43,340 nt of DNA, from assembly GCA_964512645.1 (NCBI GenBank), contig CAZEJS010000025.1, forward strand, positions 1 to 43,340. Reading direction: 5' to 3'. Positions 1 through 8,139 of the stretch are shown here, in pieces (positions within the stretch are counted from its first letter, which is position 1; every line of letters starts with the position of its first letter). Origin of the DNA: CAZEJS01 sp964512645. Its GTDB lineage: Bacteria; Actinomycetota; Geothermincolia; Fen-727; Anoxymicrobiaceae. The notes below the pieces were generated by a model. The model saw only the letters and a program-made list of their open reading frames with translations. It did not search any database and was not told where the DNA came from. Position numbers and translations under genes: made by a program.

Positions 1-96
1 CGGGCTCGGGGTACCTCCCGCTCCGTTCCGCTCGAGGACTCGAAGTCACTCGCGTAAGGCACCCGCTCGCCCCGGGGCCCCACGGGAAGCGCCGGT

Positions 97-372
97 TCAT
101 CCCATCTTCAGGTGGTGCCGGATGCGCCTGTAGTCCTGCCGGGAGATCTTGCCTTCCGCCAGCTGTCGCCTGGCCCTCTTCAGCGTCTCCTTGATGCCTG
201 GGAGCCGCGGTTCGGGGGAGTGTGTCACCCCGTAGATCGCGAAAGCGACGGCCACCAGCAGCATCAACGTGCCCACGAACGCCAGCGGCACCCATAGCCA
301 CCAGAGAGGCGTAGAGGAGGGCCAGACGAACTGGTGCGCGACGAGCCCTGCGAAAGCACATGCCGTGAACAT
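97..372 (-). CDS. Small membrane protein with C-terminal SHOCT-like motif
   Basis: Predicted protein of 91 residues with an apolar N-terminal stretch, a second clear membrane helix (about residues 25-50, rich in L, V, A and F) and a basic C-terminal tail. The tail (LKRARRQLAEGKISRQDYRRIR) resembles the SHOCT short C-terminal domain, which is often attached to membrane proteins and thought to mediate oligomerisation. The ATG at 372 is preferred over an in-frame upstream GTG at 420 because GGAGGT lies five bases before it. It ends downstream of the aldolase gene on the same strand. No function can be assigned beyond membrane location. Confidence 0.6.
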   Translation of the reverse strand: MFTACAFAGLVAHQFVWPSSTPLWWLWVPLAFVGTLMLLVAVAFAIYGVTHSPEPRLPGIKETLKRARRQLAEGKISRQDYRRIRHHLKMG

Positions 373-463
373 CGGGACCTCCGAGTTGCCTTGACTCCGG
401 CCCAAATGCCCTGTCACCACAATTATCGTCTTCTGCGCGGGGCGGCTGAACCCTGCCGGCCGC

Positions 464-1531
464 CTAGGCTACGGTGATGTCCCTGTCCAGGTAGACGTCC
501 TGGATGGCATGGAACAGCGCGACTCCTTCTTCCATGGGCTTCTGGAAGGTCTTCCTGCCGCTGATGAGGCCCATGCCGCCGGCCCTCTTGTTGATGACGG
601 CAAGCCTGACGACTTCCGCGAGGTCGTTTCCGCCGGAGCCTCCGCCGGAGTTGATGAGCCCGACCCTGCCGCAGAAGGAGTTGAGCACCTGGTAGCGCGT
701 CATGTCGATGGGGTTGTCCGAGCAGAGTTCGTCGTACATCCTCGGGTCGAACTTCCCGAACTTCCCACCCTCGTTGAGGGCGGCGTACCCGCCGTTCTGC
801 GTCGGAGCCTTCTGCTTGATGATGTCCGCCTCGATCGTGGCGCCGATGTGGTTTGCCTGGCCGGTGAGGTCGGCGGAGGTCTCGTGGTTGACGCCGTTCA
901 CCGTGAACGCTTCGTTGCGTACGTAGCACCAGAGGACGGTCGCCATGCCCAGGTCGTGTGCCGCCTTGAAGGCCCGGGAGACCTCCACGATCTGGCGGTC
1001 TGACTCGCGCGAGCCGAAGTAGATGGTCGCCCCAACGGCCGCGGCGCCCATCCGGGCCGCCTGCTCGACGTCGGCGAACATGACCTGGTCGTGGTGGTTT
1101 GGATAGGAAAGCAGCTCGTTGTGGTTGACCTTGACGATGAACGGTATTGTCTCCGCGTAACGGCGCGCCATGCTGCCGAGGACCCCGAGGGTACTGGCCA
1201 CCGCGTTGCACCCGCCCTCGATGGCCAGCCTGATTATGTTCTCGGGGTCGAAATAGGCGGGGTTCGCCGCGAACGAGGCGCCGGCGGAGTGCTCTATGCC
1301 CTGGTCCACCGGCAGGATCGACAGGTAGCCGGTGCCCGCGAGACGCCCGTGGTCGAACAGCCTCTGCAGGTTGCGCAGCACCGCGGGAGGCCTGTCGGAC
1401 CCGCCGAAACACCTGCCGACCCAGTCGGGCCCGGGGAGATAAAGCATCGACGAGGGGACGCGAGGGGAGTCGAACTCCAGAAGCTCTCGCGACTCTCCAC
1501 CCAGCAGTTCCGCTATACCGGCCTTGTCCAT
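464..1531 (-). CDS. fbaB: Class I fructose-bisphosphate aldolase, FbaB/DhnA type
   Basis: Cleaves fructose 1,6-bisphosphate to dihydroxyacetone phosphate and glyceraldehyde 3-phosphate in cytosolic glycolysis/gluconeogenesis, through a Schiff base rather than a metal. The 355-residue length is close to E. coli FbaB (about 350). Family blocks are clear: ILPVDQGIEHS near the N-terminus, FIVKVNHNE in the middle, IIKQK (lysines 239 and 241, containing the likely Schiff-base lysine) and a GLINSGGGSGG phosphate-binding loop. The start is the ATG at 1531, with AAGGGGG about nine bases upstream. The same frame stays open far upstream on this strand, but that extension runs antisense to the phosphoesterase gene and has no aldolase similarity. 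Confidence 0.93.
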   Translation of the reverse strand: MDKAGIAELLGGESRELLEFDSPRVPSSMLYLPGPDWVGRCFGGSDRPPAVLRNLQRLFDHGRLAGTGYLSILPVDQGIEHSAGASFAANPAYFDPENIIRLAIEGGCNAVASTLGVLGSMARRYAETIPFIVKVNHNELLSYPNHHDQVMFADVEQAARMGAAAVGATIYFGSRESDRQIVEVSRAFKAAHDLGMATVLWCYVRNEAFTVNGVNHETSADLTGQANHIGATIEADIIKQKAPTQNGGYAALNEGGKFGKFDPRMYDELCSDNPIDMTRYQVLNSFCGRVGLINSGGGSGGNDLAEVVRLAVINKRAGGMGLISGRKTFQKPMEEGVALFHAIQDVYLDRDITVA

Positions 1532-1666
1532 CTCCCGACCCCCTTGCGAAGGTTGACCTTCATCCACCGACTTCTGCGGGAAGCACCCCTTCCCTTCGCG
1601 CCGTTTCCAGGCCGACCGGCCTGCCGTCAATTCTAATGGGTCGGCATGGTTCGACCACCCGTAAGA

Positions 1667-1672
1667 TACAAT
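1667..1672 (+). promoter_or_regulatory. -10 box (TACAAT) placed for a leaderless transcript
   Basis: TACAAT ends six bases before the ATG at 1679. That is the spacing expected if transcription starts at the start codon itself. No Shine-Dalgarno sequence precedes the ATG, and no good -35 element was seen 16-18 bases upstream. Confidence 0.45.
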
Positions 1673-1678
1673 ACACGC

Positions 1679-3436
1679 ATGAACGAGAGGTTCTACCGCT
1701 GGCTTCGCGTCGCGGGCATTGTCCTGCTGGCGATAATCGTCGTCTACGGCGTCGTGGCCGTCAACGTCTATTCCTCCGTGGGGAAGTTCCCCGCGGGTGA
1801 GACGGTGCCGCCCGCGCGTATCACAACCATCGTATGGCCGACCATCGGTTTCCCCGCCATCGTGGCGCCGGGCTCCGAACTGGATGTCGAGCTCGACCTG
1901 GCCTCGGAGGCGGCGTCCGGGGCGCGGGTGAGCGCCGCGCTCAAGCCCGTAAGGCCGGAGCTCGAGGGCCTTTCCTACCGGATGTCGGCGTCCTCCGTCT
2001 CGCCGGCGCGCTCCTCGCGCTGGCCGCGCGGGACGGCCTACGGCTCGGGCCGGGTCACGGTCGCCCGTTTCTCGGTGCCGCGAGAGGCGCCTGGCGAGTT
2101 GTACGACCTCTCCATCGTGGCGGAACTTGGGGGCCGCACGGTGACGGACGTTCAGCGCAACAGCGTATCGGTGGCCTCCATCAGCGGGAGCGACGGGTTC
2201 AGGTTCATTTCCCTCACCGACATACACGTACACGAGAGGGGCATTTCGGGCTTCATGAACCCGATCTCCGACAAGGGTATATCGAAGGACGGCACCCCGG
2301 TCTTCTTCAGGCGAGCGATAGAGCAGGTCAACCTCATCCGGCCCGACTTCGTGGTGATGATGGGAGATTACGTCTCCGCCCAGTGCCGGCCGGGGCAGCT
2401 CCGGAGGGAGTTCGAGATGTTCTACCGGCAGTTGCCCCGCTTCAGGGTCCCGGTGTTCATGGCCGCCGGCAACCACGATCAGTACGTCAACGGGATCGAC
2501 GGGGCGAAGCTCTTCGAGCGGAATATTGGCCCGCTCCATTACTCCTTCGACGTCGGGAACAGCCATTTCGCCGTTGTCAACACGTCGCAGTGGTCCGCCG
2601 GGGACCGGACGGTCATGTCCAAGTTCTTCGGGGTGTTCACCTACCCCAGGAAGTGGCAGGGGCAGGTGCTGTCGGCGTCCGACGAGCGCAAGCCCGAGAC
2701 TTACAGGGGCCAGCTCGCCTGGCTCAGGGACGACGCGGCGGGATGGGGGAAGGCCCGGCACAGGTTCCTGGTGATGCACCACGATCCGTTCCGCGCGAAC
2801 GGCAACGGGTACGCCTGGAAGAACCAGCGGTTCGGTCTCGTCATCACGCTGGGCGGCGGCGGGCACGGCAGGAGGGCTCTCACGGAGGTCGCCTCGAAGC
2901 ACAGGGTCGACTTCTGCATTACCGGCCACTGGCACAGCGATTACATCGGGCGGTCCGCCTGGAGCGGTGGTGGCGGCCAGACGGCGTTCGTGAACCAGAC
3001 GTGCGTGGGTTTCGACGAAGGGGGCATGCGGGATTCGTACCCCGGGTACCGCCTCTGGAGCGTTCAGGGCGCAAGCGTCCTCGGTTACACGTACCTGGAC
3101 GCCTTCCACTCCATCCCGTTCTACGACGGCTCGGTGCTCGACGGCGAGACGGACACCGACCGGCTGGAGCGGCCTTCCGTATCGGCGAGGCGGACGCCTG
3201 CGGGGTTCGAAGCCGGAAGCTACCTCGGGGTGCGCCTGAACCTGCGCGGCCTGGTGGGGGTCTTTCCGGCCGGCTCCACCGCGGTGCGGGGCGGAACGGT
3301 CTACCAGTCGGTGCCGCTGTCCGGCGACCCGGGCCGGGAGCTGGTGTACCTGGAGGCCGGCGTCGGGCCGGGCGTCCCGGGCGCGAGCGCGGCCGAGGTC
3401 GGCGAGAGGGCCGTCGTGGAAGTGGTGCTGGAGTAA
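1679..3436 (+). CDS. Membrane-anchored calcineurin-like metallophosphoesterase
   Basis: A 585-residue protein with one N-terminal membrane helix (about residues 8-30), a beta-rich region to about 165, then a metallophosphoesterase core that should lie outside the membrane. All metal-binding blocks are present: TDIHVH (D181, H183), MMGDY (D230), AGNHD (N265, H266), MHHDPF (H367) and TGHWH (H417, H419). The core should be a dinuclear metal phosphoesterase; the substrate is unknown. The C-terminal 100 or so residues look like an additional beta domain. The ATG at 1679 is favoured over one at 1646 because it starts right before the membrane helix and sits six bases after a -10 box. It is divergent from fbaB and convergent with the broken lipoprotein gene. 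Confidence 0.85.
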   Translation: MNERFYRWLRVAGIVLLAIIVVYGVVAVNVYSSVGKFPAGETVPPARITTIVWPTIGFPAIVAPGSELDVELDLASEAASGARVSAALKPVRPELEGLSYRMSASSVSPARSSRWPRGTAYGSGRVTVARFSVPREAPGELYDLSIVAELGGRTVTDVQRNSVSVASISGSDGFRFISLTDIHVHERGISGFMNPISDKGISKDGTPVFFRRAIEQVNLIRPDFVVMMGDYVSAQCRPGQLRREFEMFYRQLPRFRVPVFMAAGNHDQYVNGIDGAKLFERNIGPLHYSFDVGNSHFAVVNTSQWSAGDRTVMSKFFGVFTYPRKWQGQVLSASDERKPETYRGQLAWLRDDAAGWGKARHRFLVMHHDPFRANGNGYAWKNQRFGLVITLGGGGHGRRALTEVASKHRVDFCITGHWHSDYIGRSAWSGGGGQTAFVNQTCVGFDEGGMRDSYPGYRLWSVQGASVLGYTYLDAFHSIPFYDGSVLDGETDTDRLERPSVSARRTPAGFEAGSYLGVRLNLRGLVGVFPAGSTAVRGGTVYQSVPLSGDPGRELVYLEAGVGPGVPGASAAEVGERAVVEVVLE

Positions 3437-3455
3437 GACGCTCCGGAAGATGAGC

Positions 3456-3476
3456 GCCGCGGGACGCCCCCGCGGC
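3456..3476. terminator. GC-rich hairpin between convergent genes
   Basis: Perfect 8-bp stem (GCCGCGGG / CCCGCGGC) with a 5-nt loop between the stop of the phosphoesterase gene and the stop of the opposing lipoprotein gene. It could act on both strands. There is no T-tract, so intrinsic termination is uncertain. Confidence 0.4.
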
Positions 3477-4185
3477 TAACGGGCCGCCCCTTCGAACACG
3501 GCATCGAGGAGCGGGAAGAACGCCCGGTCGATTGCCGAGTACGCCCTGTCGTTGGGGTGAGAGTCTCCCGTCTGGTATCCGGGCTCGAGGAAGCCGTCGT
3601 CGCCGGCCAGTATCCCGTTGAGATCCAGAACCCAGACGCCGGGGTTCTCCGACGCGGCCCTTTCCACGAGCCGGTTGAACTCCCTGTCCTCTGCCACGAT
3701 GCGAACGTTGCCGTCCTGCTTCCGAACCGGAAGGGCGTTTCCCACCACCAGCCTGAGGTCCCTGGAGCGGGCGGTAGCGACCACCTCGTCGAGCTCGCGC
3801 TCGCGCCTGGCGAGGTTCGAGCCGTCGAAGTCGACGAAGCAGAACTTGAAGAACACCACGGAGCCCGGCGGGAGCCCTTCGGTGATGTCCGCGAAGCTCG
3901 AAGCGATGTTCTCCCCGTCGAGCTCACCGTAGCTGAAGACGTACCCGTTCTTTTTACGGTTCCGGAGCCCGAGTAGCCCCACGAAGACATCCAGCCGTAC
4001 GCCACGGAACGCCCGGTGATAAGCACCGAACGACCGTCAGAAGCGGGGGTGGTGGATGGCCGGCGACGCGCCGGTTCGTTCGTCGGCGGGGCCGAAGACG
4101 TCCCGCCCCCGCACCCGTGAAGGCAAACACAGCCCAGGATGACCAGCAGGGCGACTGCGAGTGAGCGGATCTTCTTCAAGGGCAT
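3476..4185 (-). pseudogene. Frameshifted lipoprotein, SGNH/GDSL-like family
   Basis: Two reading frames together make one protein. The first, from ATG 4185, encodes a lipoprotein signal (basic start, apolar stretch, lipobox LHGC with Cys25), a Ser/Thr/Pro linker and VLITGRSVAYGW, which resembles the first block of SGNH-like hydrolases. The second, covering about 3476-3957, supplies the rest: NGYVFSYGELDGENI, VVFFKFCFVDFDGSN, LVVGNALP and a final DSHPNDRAY block that resembles the catalytic Asp-x-x-His region. The join falls at a run of five adenines (minus strand, about 3950-3954). Adding one adenine gives a continuous product. This may be a real mutation, an assembly error or slippage. Confidence 0.65.
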
Positions 4186-4231
4186 GAAGCTCCCTGTTCC
4201 GGGACGGCCGCCGCGAGGCCTGCTCGGAATT

Positions 4232-4837
4232 CTACCTGGCGCCTATGTAGCTGAGCCCGGCCGCCGCCTGGTAGAAAACGGTCGTGTGCGGCCGCCCGGT
4301 TGCGGCCACGCTGTAGGTATAGCCGGTCATGCCGTAGTTGGGCAGCGCGGTCACGATCCAGGAGTTGCCCTTCGCGGCCAACCTGGCCTCGCCGTCGATG
4401 TAGTAGTGGTCGCGCGAACCCTGCCCCGGCGGACCTCCGGGGTCCTGGAAATAAAAACCTCCCTGAACCCGGTAAACGACCTCTTTGCCGTTGTCCGCTG
4501 TCAGTTGGTACCCCAGCGGGCCGAACTGGGTGTTCCCCGGGAACGACTGCAGGTCGACAGAGCCCCAGCCGGGGATCCCCGGCGTCGAGCCCGTGCCCCC
4601 CGTAAGCGCCGCCACGGCGGCCCCGTCGCCGCTCTGGATGGACCCGAAGAAGGTCTGTAACACGTAGAGCGAGGAGACCGCCGGCGCTTGTGCCGGAGCC
4701 GATGGAGGTTCACCCGTCTGAAGAGCGCGTACCAGCGCCGCGGGGCCGCCGGCCCACCCGCCGAGCCACAGCGCGAACAGAAGGAAGACCGCGACGATCA
4801 GGGTGCAGAGATACCCCGACCTCACCTTTTTCGACAT
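4232..4837 (-). CDS. Hypothetical protein with one N-terminal membrane helix
   Basis: A 201-residue protein with a short basic N-terminus, one membrane helix (about residues 10-30), a proline/alanine linker and an external domain of about 150 residues rich in Gly, Tyr and Thr. The family is not recognised. The length and the pattern of a short helical block (YVLQTFFGSIQSGD) followed by beta strands recall small NTF2-like exported domains, but this is only an impression. The ATG at 4837 is preferred to an upstream GTG at 4864 because the membrane helix follows directly and a GGTGGAAG sequence precedes it. A TATAAT lies about 50 bases upstream. Confidence 0.6.
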   Translation of the reverse strand: MSKKVRSGYLCTLIVAVFLLFALWLGGWAGGPAALVRALQTGEPPSAPAQAPAVSSLYVLQTFFGSIQSGDGAAVAALTGGTGSTPGIPGWGSVDLQSFPGNTQFGPLGYQLTADNGKEVVYRVQGGFYFQDPGGPPGQGSRDHYYIDGEARLAAKGNSWIVTALPNYGMTGYTYSVAATGRPHTTVFYQAAAGLSYIGAR

Positions 4838-4885
4838 CGCTTCCACCCCCCAGGGTGCCGTCACCGCCGTTCAATGGTAGCCAGC

Positions 4886-4891
4886 ATTATA
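4886..4891 (-). promoter_or_regulatory. -10 box (TATAAT), minus strand
   Basis: A perfect TATAAT on the minus strand about 50 bases before the ATG at 4837, in the 130-bp gap after the MBL hydrolase gene. No convincing -35 element was found at the usual spacing. Confidence 0.4.
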
Positions 4892-4969
4892 CACCGATGC
4901 CGTCAGCAGTGCAGGTGCGCTCTCCGCCTGGCCCCCCGGCCGGGCCGGCGCTTCAGGGCATCGGGGTGA

Positions 4970-5746
4970 TTACCCTACGGTTAAGAGCGCGCCCGCCCGG
5001 TCCTGCCGTGCGAGGTGGATCTCTATCGCGCCGCAGCGGGCTCCCAGCGCTCTTTCTGCTGCTTCCAGGGAGAGTTCGGGGGTGTTGTTGGTGCGGCTCA
5101 GGTGGGCCATGACGATGTGCCGGAGCCCGCCGTGGGCTACCCCCCTGAGCAACCCGGCGGCATCCTCGTTGGAGAGGTGGCCGTTCGGCCCGGCCACCCT
5201 CCGCTTGAGGAACTCCGGGTAGGGGCCTTCGAAGAGCATCGCTTCGTCGTGGTTAGACTCCAGGACGACAGCGTCACAACCCGTGAAGGCGCGCACGACC
5301 TCCATGGTGACGCTCCCCAGGTCCGTGGCCAGGCAGGCCCGCGCCCCCCGGTGCGAGATGACGAAACCCACCGGCTCCGCGGCGTCGTGAGGGACCGGGA
5401 ACGGGCGGATCCGGAGGTCCCCCAGCTCGAACTCTTCACCGGTGACGAAATCGACGGCCCCTGCCCCGCCCACCGACGCGGCGAGCCCCGTTTCGGCCAG
5501 CGTTGCGCGGTTGGCGTACACAGGGATGCCGAGACGGCGGCAGATGACCGGCACGCCGCGGACGTGATCGTTGTGGCCGTGAGACACCAGCACGGCATCT
5601 ATGTCCTCGGCCCTCAGGCCCGCCGTTGCCATGCGCCGCGCGAGCTCCTTCAGCGAGATGCCCCCGTCGATGAGCACGGCCGTGTCCGCGAACCTTACGT
5701 AGATCGCGTTTCCGGACGAACCGCTGGAGACGACGCAAATGTCCAT
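4970..5746 (-). CDS. MBL-fold metallohydrolase, YycJ/WalJ type
   Basis: A 258-residue soluble metallo-beta-lactamase-fold hydrolase. The metal motif is VSHGHNDHVRG (family form SHxHxDH), followed by the later ligands in PVPHD, ATDLG and VMAHLS. The C-terminal NGHLSNEDAA and HLSRTNNTPEL blocks and the VLESNHDEAML block are typical of the YycJ (WalJ) group, described as a DNA-processing exonuclease linked to cell-wall signalling in Bacillus. No walK or walR lies beside it here. The start is ATG 5746 with GGAGGAAACC directly before it. It follows the zinc-ribbon membrane protein by 39 bases and is probably cotranscribed with it. Confidence 0.88.
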   Translation of the reverse strand: MDICVVSSGSSGNAIYVRFADTAVLIDGGISLKELARRMATAGLRAEDIDAVLVSHGHNDHVRGVPVICRRLGIPVYANRATLAETGLAASVGGAGAVDFVTGEEFELGDLRIRPFPVPHDAAEPVGFVISHRGARACLATDLGSVTMEVVRAFTGCDAVVLESNHDEAMLFEGPYPEFLKRRVAGPNGHLSNEDAAGLLRGVAHGGLRHIVMAHLSRTNNTPELSLEAAERALGARCGAIEIHLARQDRAGALLTVG

Positions 5747-5785
5747 GGTTTCCTCCGGTCCTCAGCTTCCGGGAACCGGGCGGGG

Positions 5786-7084
5786 TCAGTCAAGCGTCGA
5801 CGGCACGCTGCCCGACCGCGGGGTCGTGTAAGGCAACTTGTAAGGAGCGGTGCTTTCGTCAGGGTACGGCGTAGTCGACCCGTCGTCAGGGCTGGTGTCC
5901 CAGGGATAAGCGTCGGAGCCCGTGCCGTTGTCATCACTGGAGTAGCTGCCCTGGAAGATCAACGCCCCGAGGGTGGCCTGGCTCAGCTTCAGCGATTCGG
6001 TCTTCTTCTGGCTGACGGAGTGGCCTTTGCCCGGCGTCACCGGGACGGTGAAGTTGAGGAGTTGCTCGGAGCCGTTGCTGACGGCCTCGACGGTCAGGTA
6101 GACCTTGCCCTCCTTCTTGGTGTTGTTGTCGTACTTGCCGGTGAGCGTCAACGTGGAGCCCTCCTGTTTGAGCTCCAGGTCCCTGAACTCCACGTCGGCG
6201 CCCGTGACCGAACCGTCACCCAGCTTGAAGGCCGCCTTGCCGTTACCCGTCAGCAGGATCGCCGCGGTCACCGCGCCCCCGATCAGCACCAGGACGCCAA
6301 TGATTATGAGAATGATATACACGGCTTTCATCCTCTGTTTCCGTGGAGCGAAAAGCCCCGGGTAAGGCGCCGGGTAAGGGGCCTGCACCCCGTACGTTCC
6401 CGGGTAGACCGGTGGCTGCGCCTGGAGGTAGTACGGCATCCCGTACTGCGGGTAAGGGCCTGGCCACGGCATCGGCGGCATGAAACCGTACGGAGGCACA
6501 AAGCCGAAGCCGCCGAACGGCGACATCGGTGGGCAGGGGTACCCGAACGGGGGGACGTACCCCTGCCCCTCCTGCCACGCGGGGTACCCGTACGGCATCT
6601 GGACCGGGTAGCCGAATCCCGGGAACGCGGCCGGCGGCAGCGGGTACTGCCCGGTCAGCTGTTGCCCGGGGCAGGGGGCGGACGGGGCTCCCGAGCCCGC
6701 GTCGGCCTCGAGTCCGGCGGGCGCCTGTGCCGGCACGTCCGGAACGGGCCGTTCGCCGGCCTGAAGGTCGCCGGTGGAGACGTCCGCGGCCGCGACCTGT
6801 TCCTCCGGCGGAGCGCCGGTCACCTCCGGAGGCGACCCCGGGGCGGCATGTTGCGGCCCGGTAGCGGGCGCTGCCTGCCTGGCGCCCGGCACGGCCTGCT
6901 GCCTGCCGGGGACCGGTGGGACTGGAGTCGCCCGGCCCGCCCCGGACGCGGCACCGACACCGTATGGAACGGCCTGTCCCGGTGCCTGTACGAGCGGCGC
7001 ACCCGCCAGGGGGTTCCCGCACACGGCACAGGCTTCATGGCCTTCGGAGTTATGGGCCCCGCATCGCGTACAGAGAAGTGGCAT
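5786..7084 (-). CDS. Zinc-ribbon membrane protein with Pro/Gly/Tyr-rich linker
   Basis: A 432-residue protein in four parts. Residues 1-25 form a zinc ribbon (CTRCGAHN, CAVCGNPL). A low-complexity region of about 215 residues follows, first Ala/Pro/Gly/Gln-rich and then rich in Tyr, Pro, Gly, Phe and Met. A membrane helix comes next (YIILIIIGVLVLIGG), then an external beta-type domain of about 170 residues with a FKLGDGSVTGADVEF start. The arrangement places the zinc ribbon in the cytosol and the beta domain outside. The start is ATG 7084, with GGGAG eight bases upstream; an in-frame upstream ATG at 7144 would bury the ribbon. Function unknown. Confidence 0.75.
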   Translation of the reverse strand: MPLLCTRCGAHNSEGHEACAVCGNPLAGAPLVQAPGQAVPYGVGAASGAGRATPVPPVPGRQQAVPGARQAAPATGPQHAAPGSPPEVTGAPPEEQVAAADVSTGDLQAGERPVPDVPAQAPAGLEADAGSGAPSAPCPGQQLTGQYPLPPAAFPGFGYPVQMPYGYPAWQEGQGYVPPFGYPCPPMSPFGGFGFVPPYGFMPPMPWPGPYPQYGMPYYLQAQPPVYPGTYGVQAPYPAPYPGLFAPRKQRMKAVYIILIIIGVLVLIGGAVTAAILLTGNGKAAFKLGDGSVTGADVEFRDLELKQEGSTLTLTGKYDNNTKKEGKVYLTVEAVSNGSEQLLNFTVPVTPGKGHSVSQKKTESLKLSQATLGALIFQGSYSSDDNGTGSDAYPWDTSPDDGSTTPYPDESTAPYKLPYTTPRSGSVPSTLD

Positions 7085-7231
7085 GAGCAGTTCTCCCGAA
7101 GTATCTGTCCCGTGCCCCGTATTATCCCACATTTCCCATATCAAACCGGAATGGAAGCGTCCTCGGATCGCTTAAGCATACAGCATGATGCGGAAGGACG
7201 GCATTCTTGAGCCTCAAGGAGATGAAACCCA

Positions 7232-7468
7232 GTGGGCGAAGCTCAAAACGACGTTCTGAAGCTCCATTTCGACGATCATCGGAGACTGGAGTTCAAGGGC
7301 GCGAAGGTGACAACGCACGCCGGTCTTCTGGCAGTGAGGGAGCTCGATGCTGCGCTCGGACTGACCGCTGATGTTGACGATACCCTCCTCGACGGCAGGA
7401 CCGGCAGGAACACCAGGCACGATCTGGCCGGTCTCTTGCGTCAGTCCGTTTGTGCGCGTCTCGCCGGA
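7232..7468 (+). pseudogene. IS1380-family transposase, N-terminal remnant
   Basis: The first 79 codons from GTG 7232, with a good AAGGAG ahead, read like the start of IS1380-family transposases: LKLHFD, RRLEFKGAKVTTHAGLLAVRELDAALGL, then DGRTGRNTRHDLAGLLRQSV and RLAG. Family members continue here for another 350 or so residues with the DDE catalytic core. In this copy the similarity ends abruptly at about 7468, and the remaining 49 codons before the stop show nothing of the family. It is therefore a truncated, inactive relic. No terminal inverted repeats were identified. Confidence 0.75.
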
Positions 7469-7564
7469 CCGTCAGCGGCGACGGTTTACAAAGAGCGCGG
7501 TTCTGAAGCGGGCAACTTCACGGAAAGCAGGGCTGAAGTGGAAGGAAGGGCGCCGATTCAATGC

Positions 7565-7570
7565 TACAAT
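7565..7570 (+). promoter_or_regulatory. -10 box (TACAAT) before the cache lipoprotein gene
   Basis: TACAAT ends six bases before a GTG at 7577, which opens a 13-codon frame ending at 7618. The lipoprotein start codon is at 7657 with its own ribosome-binding site. No clear -35 was seen. Confidence 0.4.
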
Positions 7571-7656
7571 CGCTGCGTGGAGAGGCGGATACGGGGAGAT
7601 GTCAGTTCAGAGTCATGAAGCAAAATAGACCGAACGATCTTCCGAGGAGTCGGATC

Positions 7657-8139
7657 ATGAGGAAATCGCTTGCAGCGCTCACAATATTCGCCCTCGCGGT
7701 GCTCTGCCTCGCGGGCTGCGGGGAAGAGCAGGCCACGAACGACACGTCCGGCTCGAAGTTGACCAGGCAGAAGGTCGAGGAGTTCACGGAGTCGGCCGTC
7801 GAGTACGCCAAGAAGAACGGCAAGGAGAAGGCGCTCGCCGTCTTCTCCGATCCGAAGGGCGCCTACAAGAAAGGGGAGCTCTACGTCTACGCCTACGACT
7901 TCGACGGAAAAGTAATAGCCCACGGGGGGGACCAGACACTCATCGGCAAGAATCTCATGGAATACAGGGACCCCAACGGGTTTCCTGTCATACAGGCACT
8001 GAGGAAAAAGGCAAAAGAGGGCGGGGGCTGGGTGGAGTACACCTGGCAGAACCCGGAGACGAAGAAACAGCAGAGGAAGCTCGGGTACGTGCTCGAGGTC
8101 GACGACGGCTGGTTTCTCGGCTCGGGGATGTACGAATGA
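7657..8139 (+). CDS. Lipoprotein with a single cache domain
   Basis: A 160-residue exported lipoprotein with signal peptide and lipobox LAGC (Cys21). Residues 35-160 match single cache sensor domains: YAKKNGKEKALAVFSDPKGAYKKGELYVYAYDFDGKVIAHG, then LIGKNLMEYRD, GGGWVEYTWQNP and a closing DGWFLGSGMYE. Such domains bind small ligands outside the cell and usually form the input of chemoreceptors or kinases. Here the domain stands alone, so it may serve as a separate ligand-binding lipoprotein. The start ATG 7657 has GAGGAG seven bases upstream. It lies between a transposase remnant and an AT-richer spacer, which may mean it was acquired. Confidence 0.85.
   Translation: MRKSLAALTIFALAVLCLAGCGEEQATNDTSGSKLTRQKVEEFTESAVEYAKKNGKEKALAVFSDPKGAYKKGELYVYAYDFDGKVIAHGGDQTLIGKNLMEYRDPNGFPVIQALRKKAKEGGGWVEYTWQNPETKKQQRKLGYVLEVDDGWFLGSGMYE

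Noticed and set aside
1..96. Possible tRNA fragment on the minus strand at the window start (TTCGAGTCC)
   Set aside because: No cloverleaf could be drawn; stems around the motif do not pair.
464..3109. Continuous 881-codon minus-strand frame including the aldolase
   Set aside because: Only the last 355 codons are aldolase. The upstream part is antisense to the phosphoesterase gene, whose metal motifs are intact, and is a by-product of high GC.
5015..7210. Long plus-strand frame (731 codons) opposite the MBL hydrolase and zinc-ribbon genes
   Set aside because: Arg/Gly/Pro-rich shadow of two recognisable minus-strand genes, without its own motifs or ribosome-binding site.
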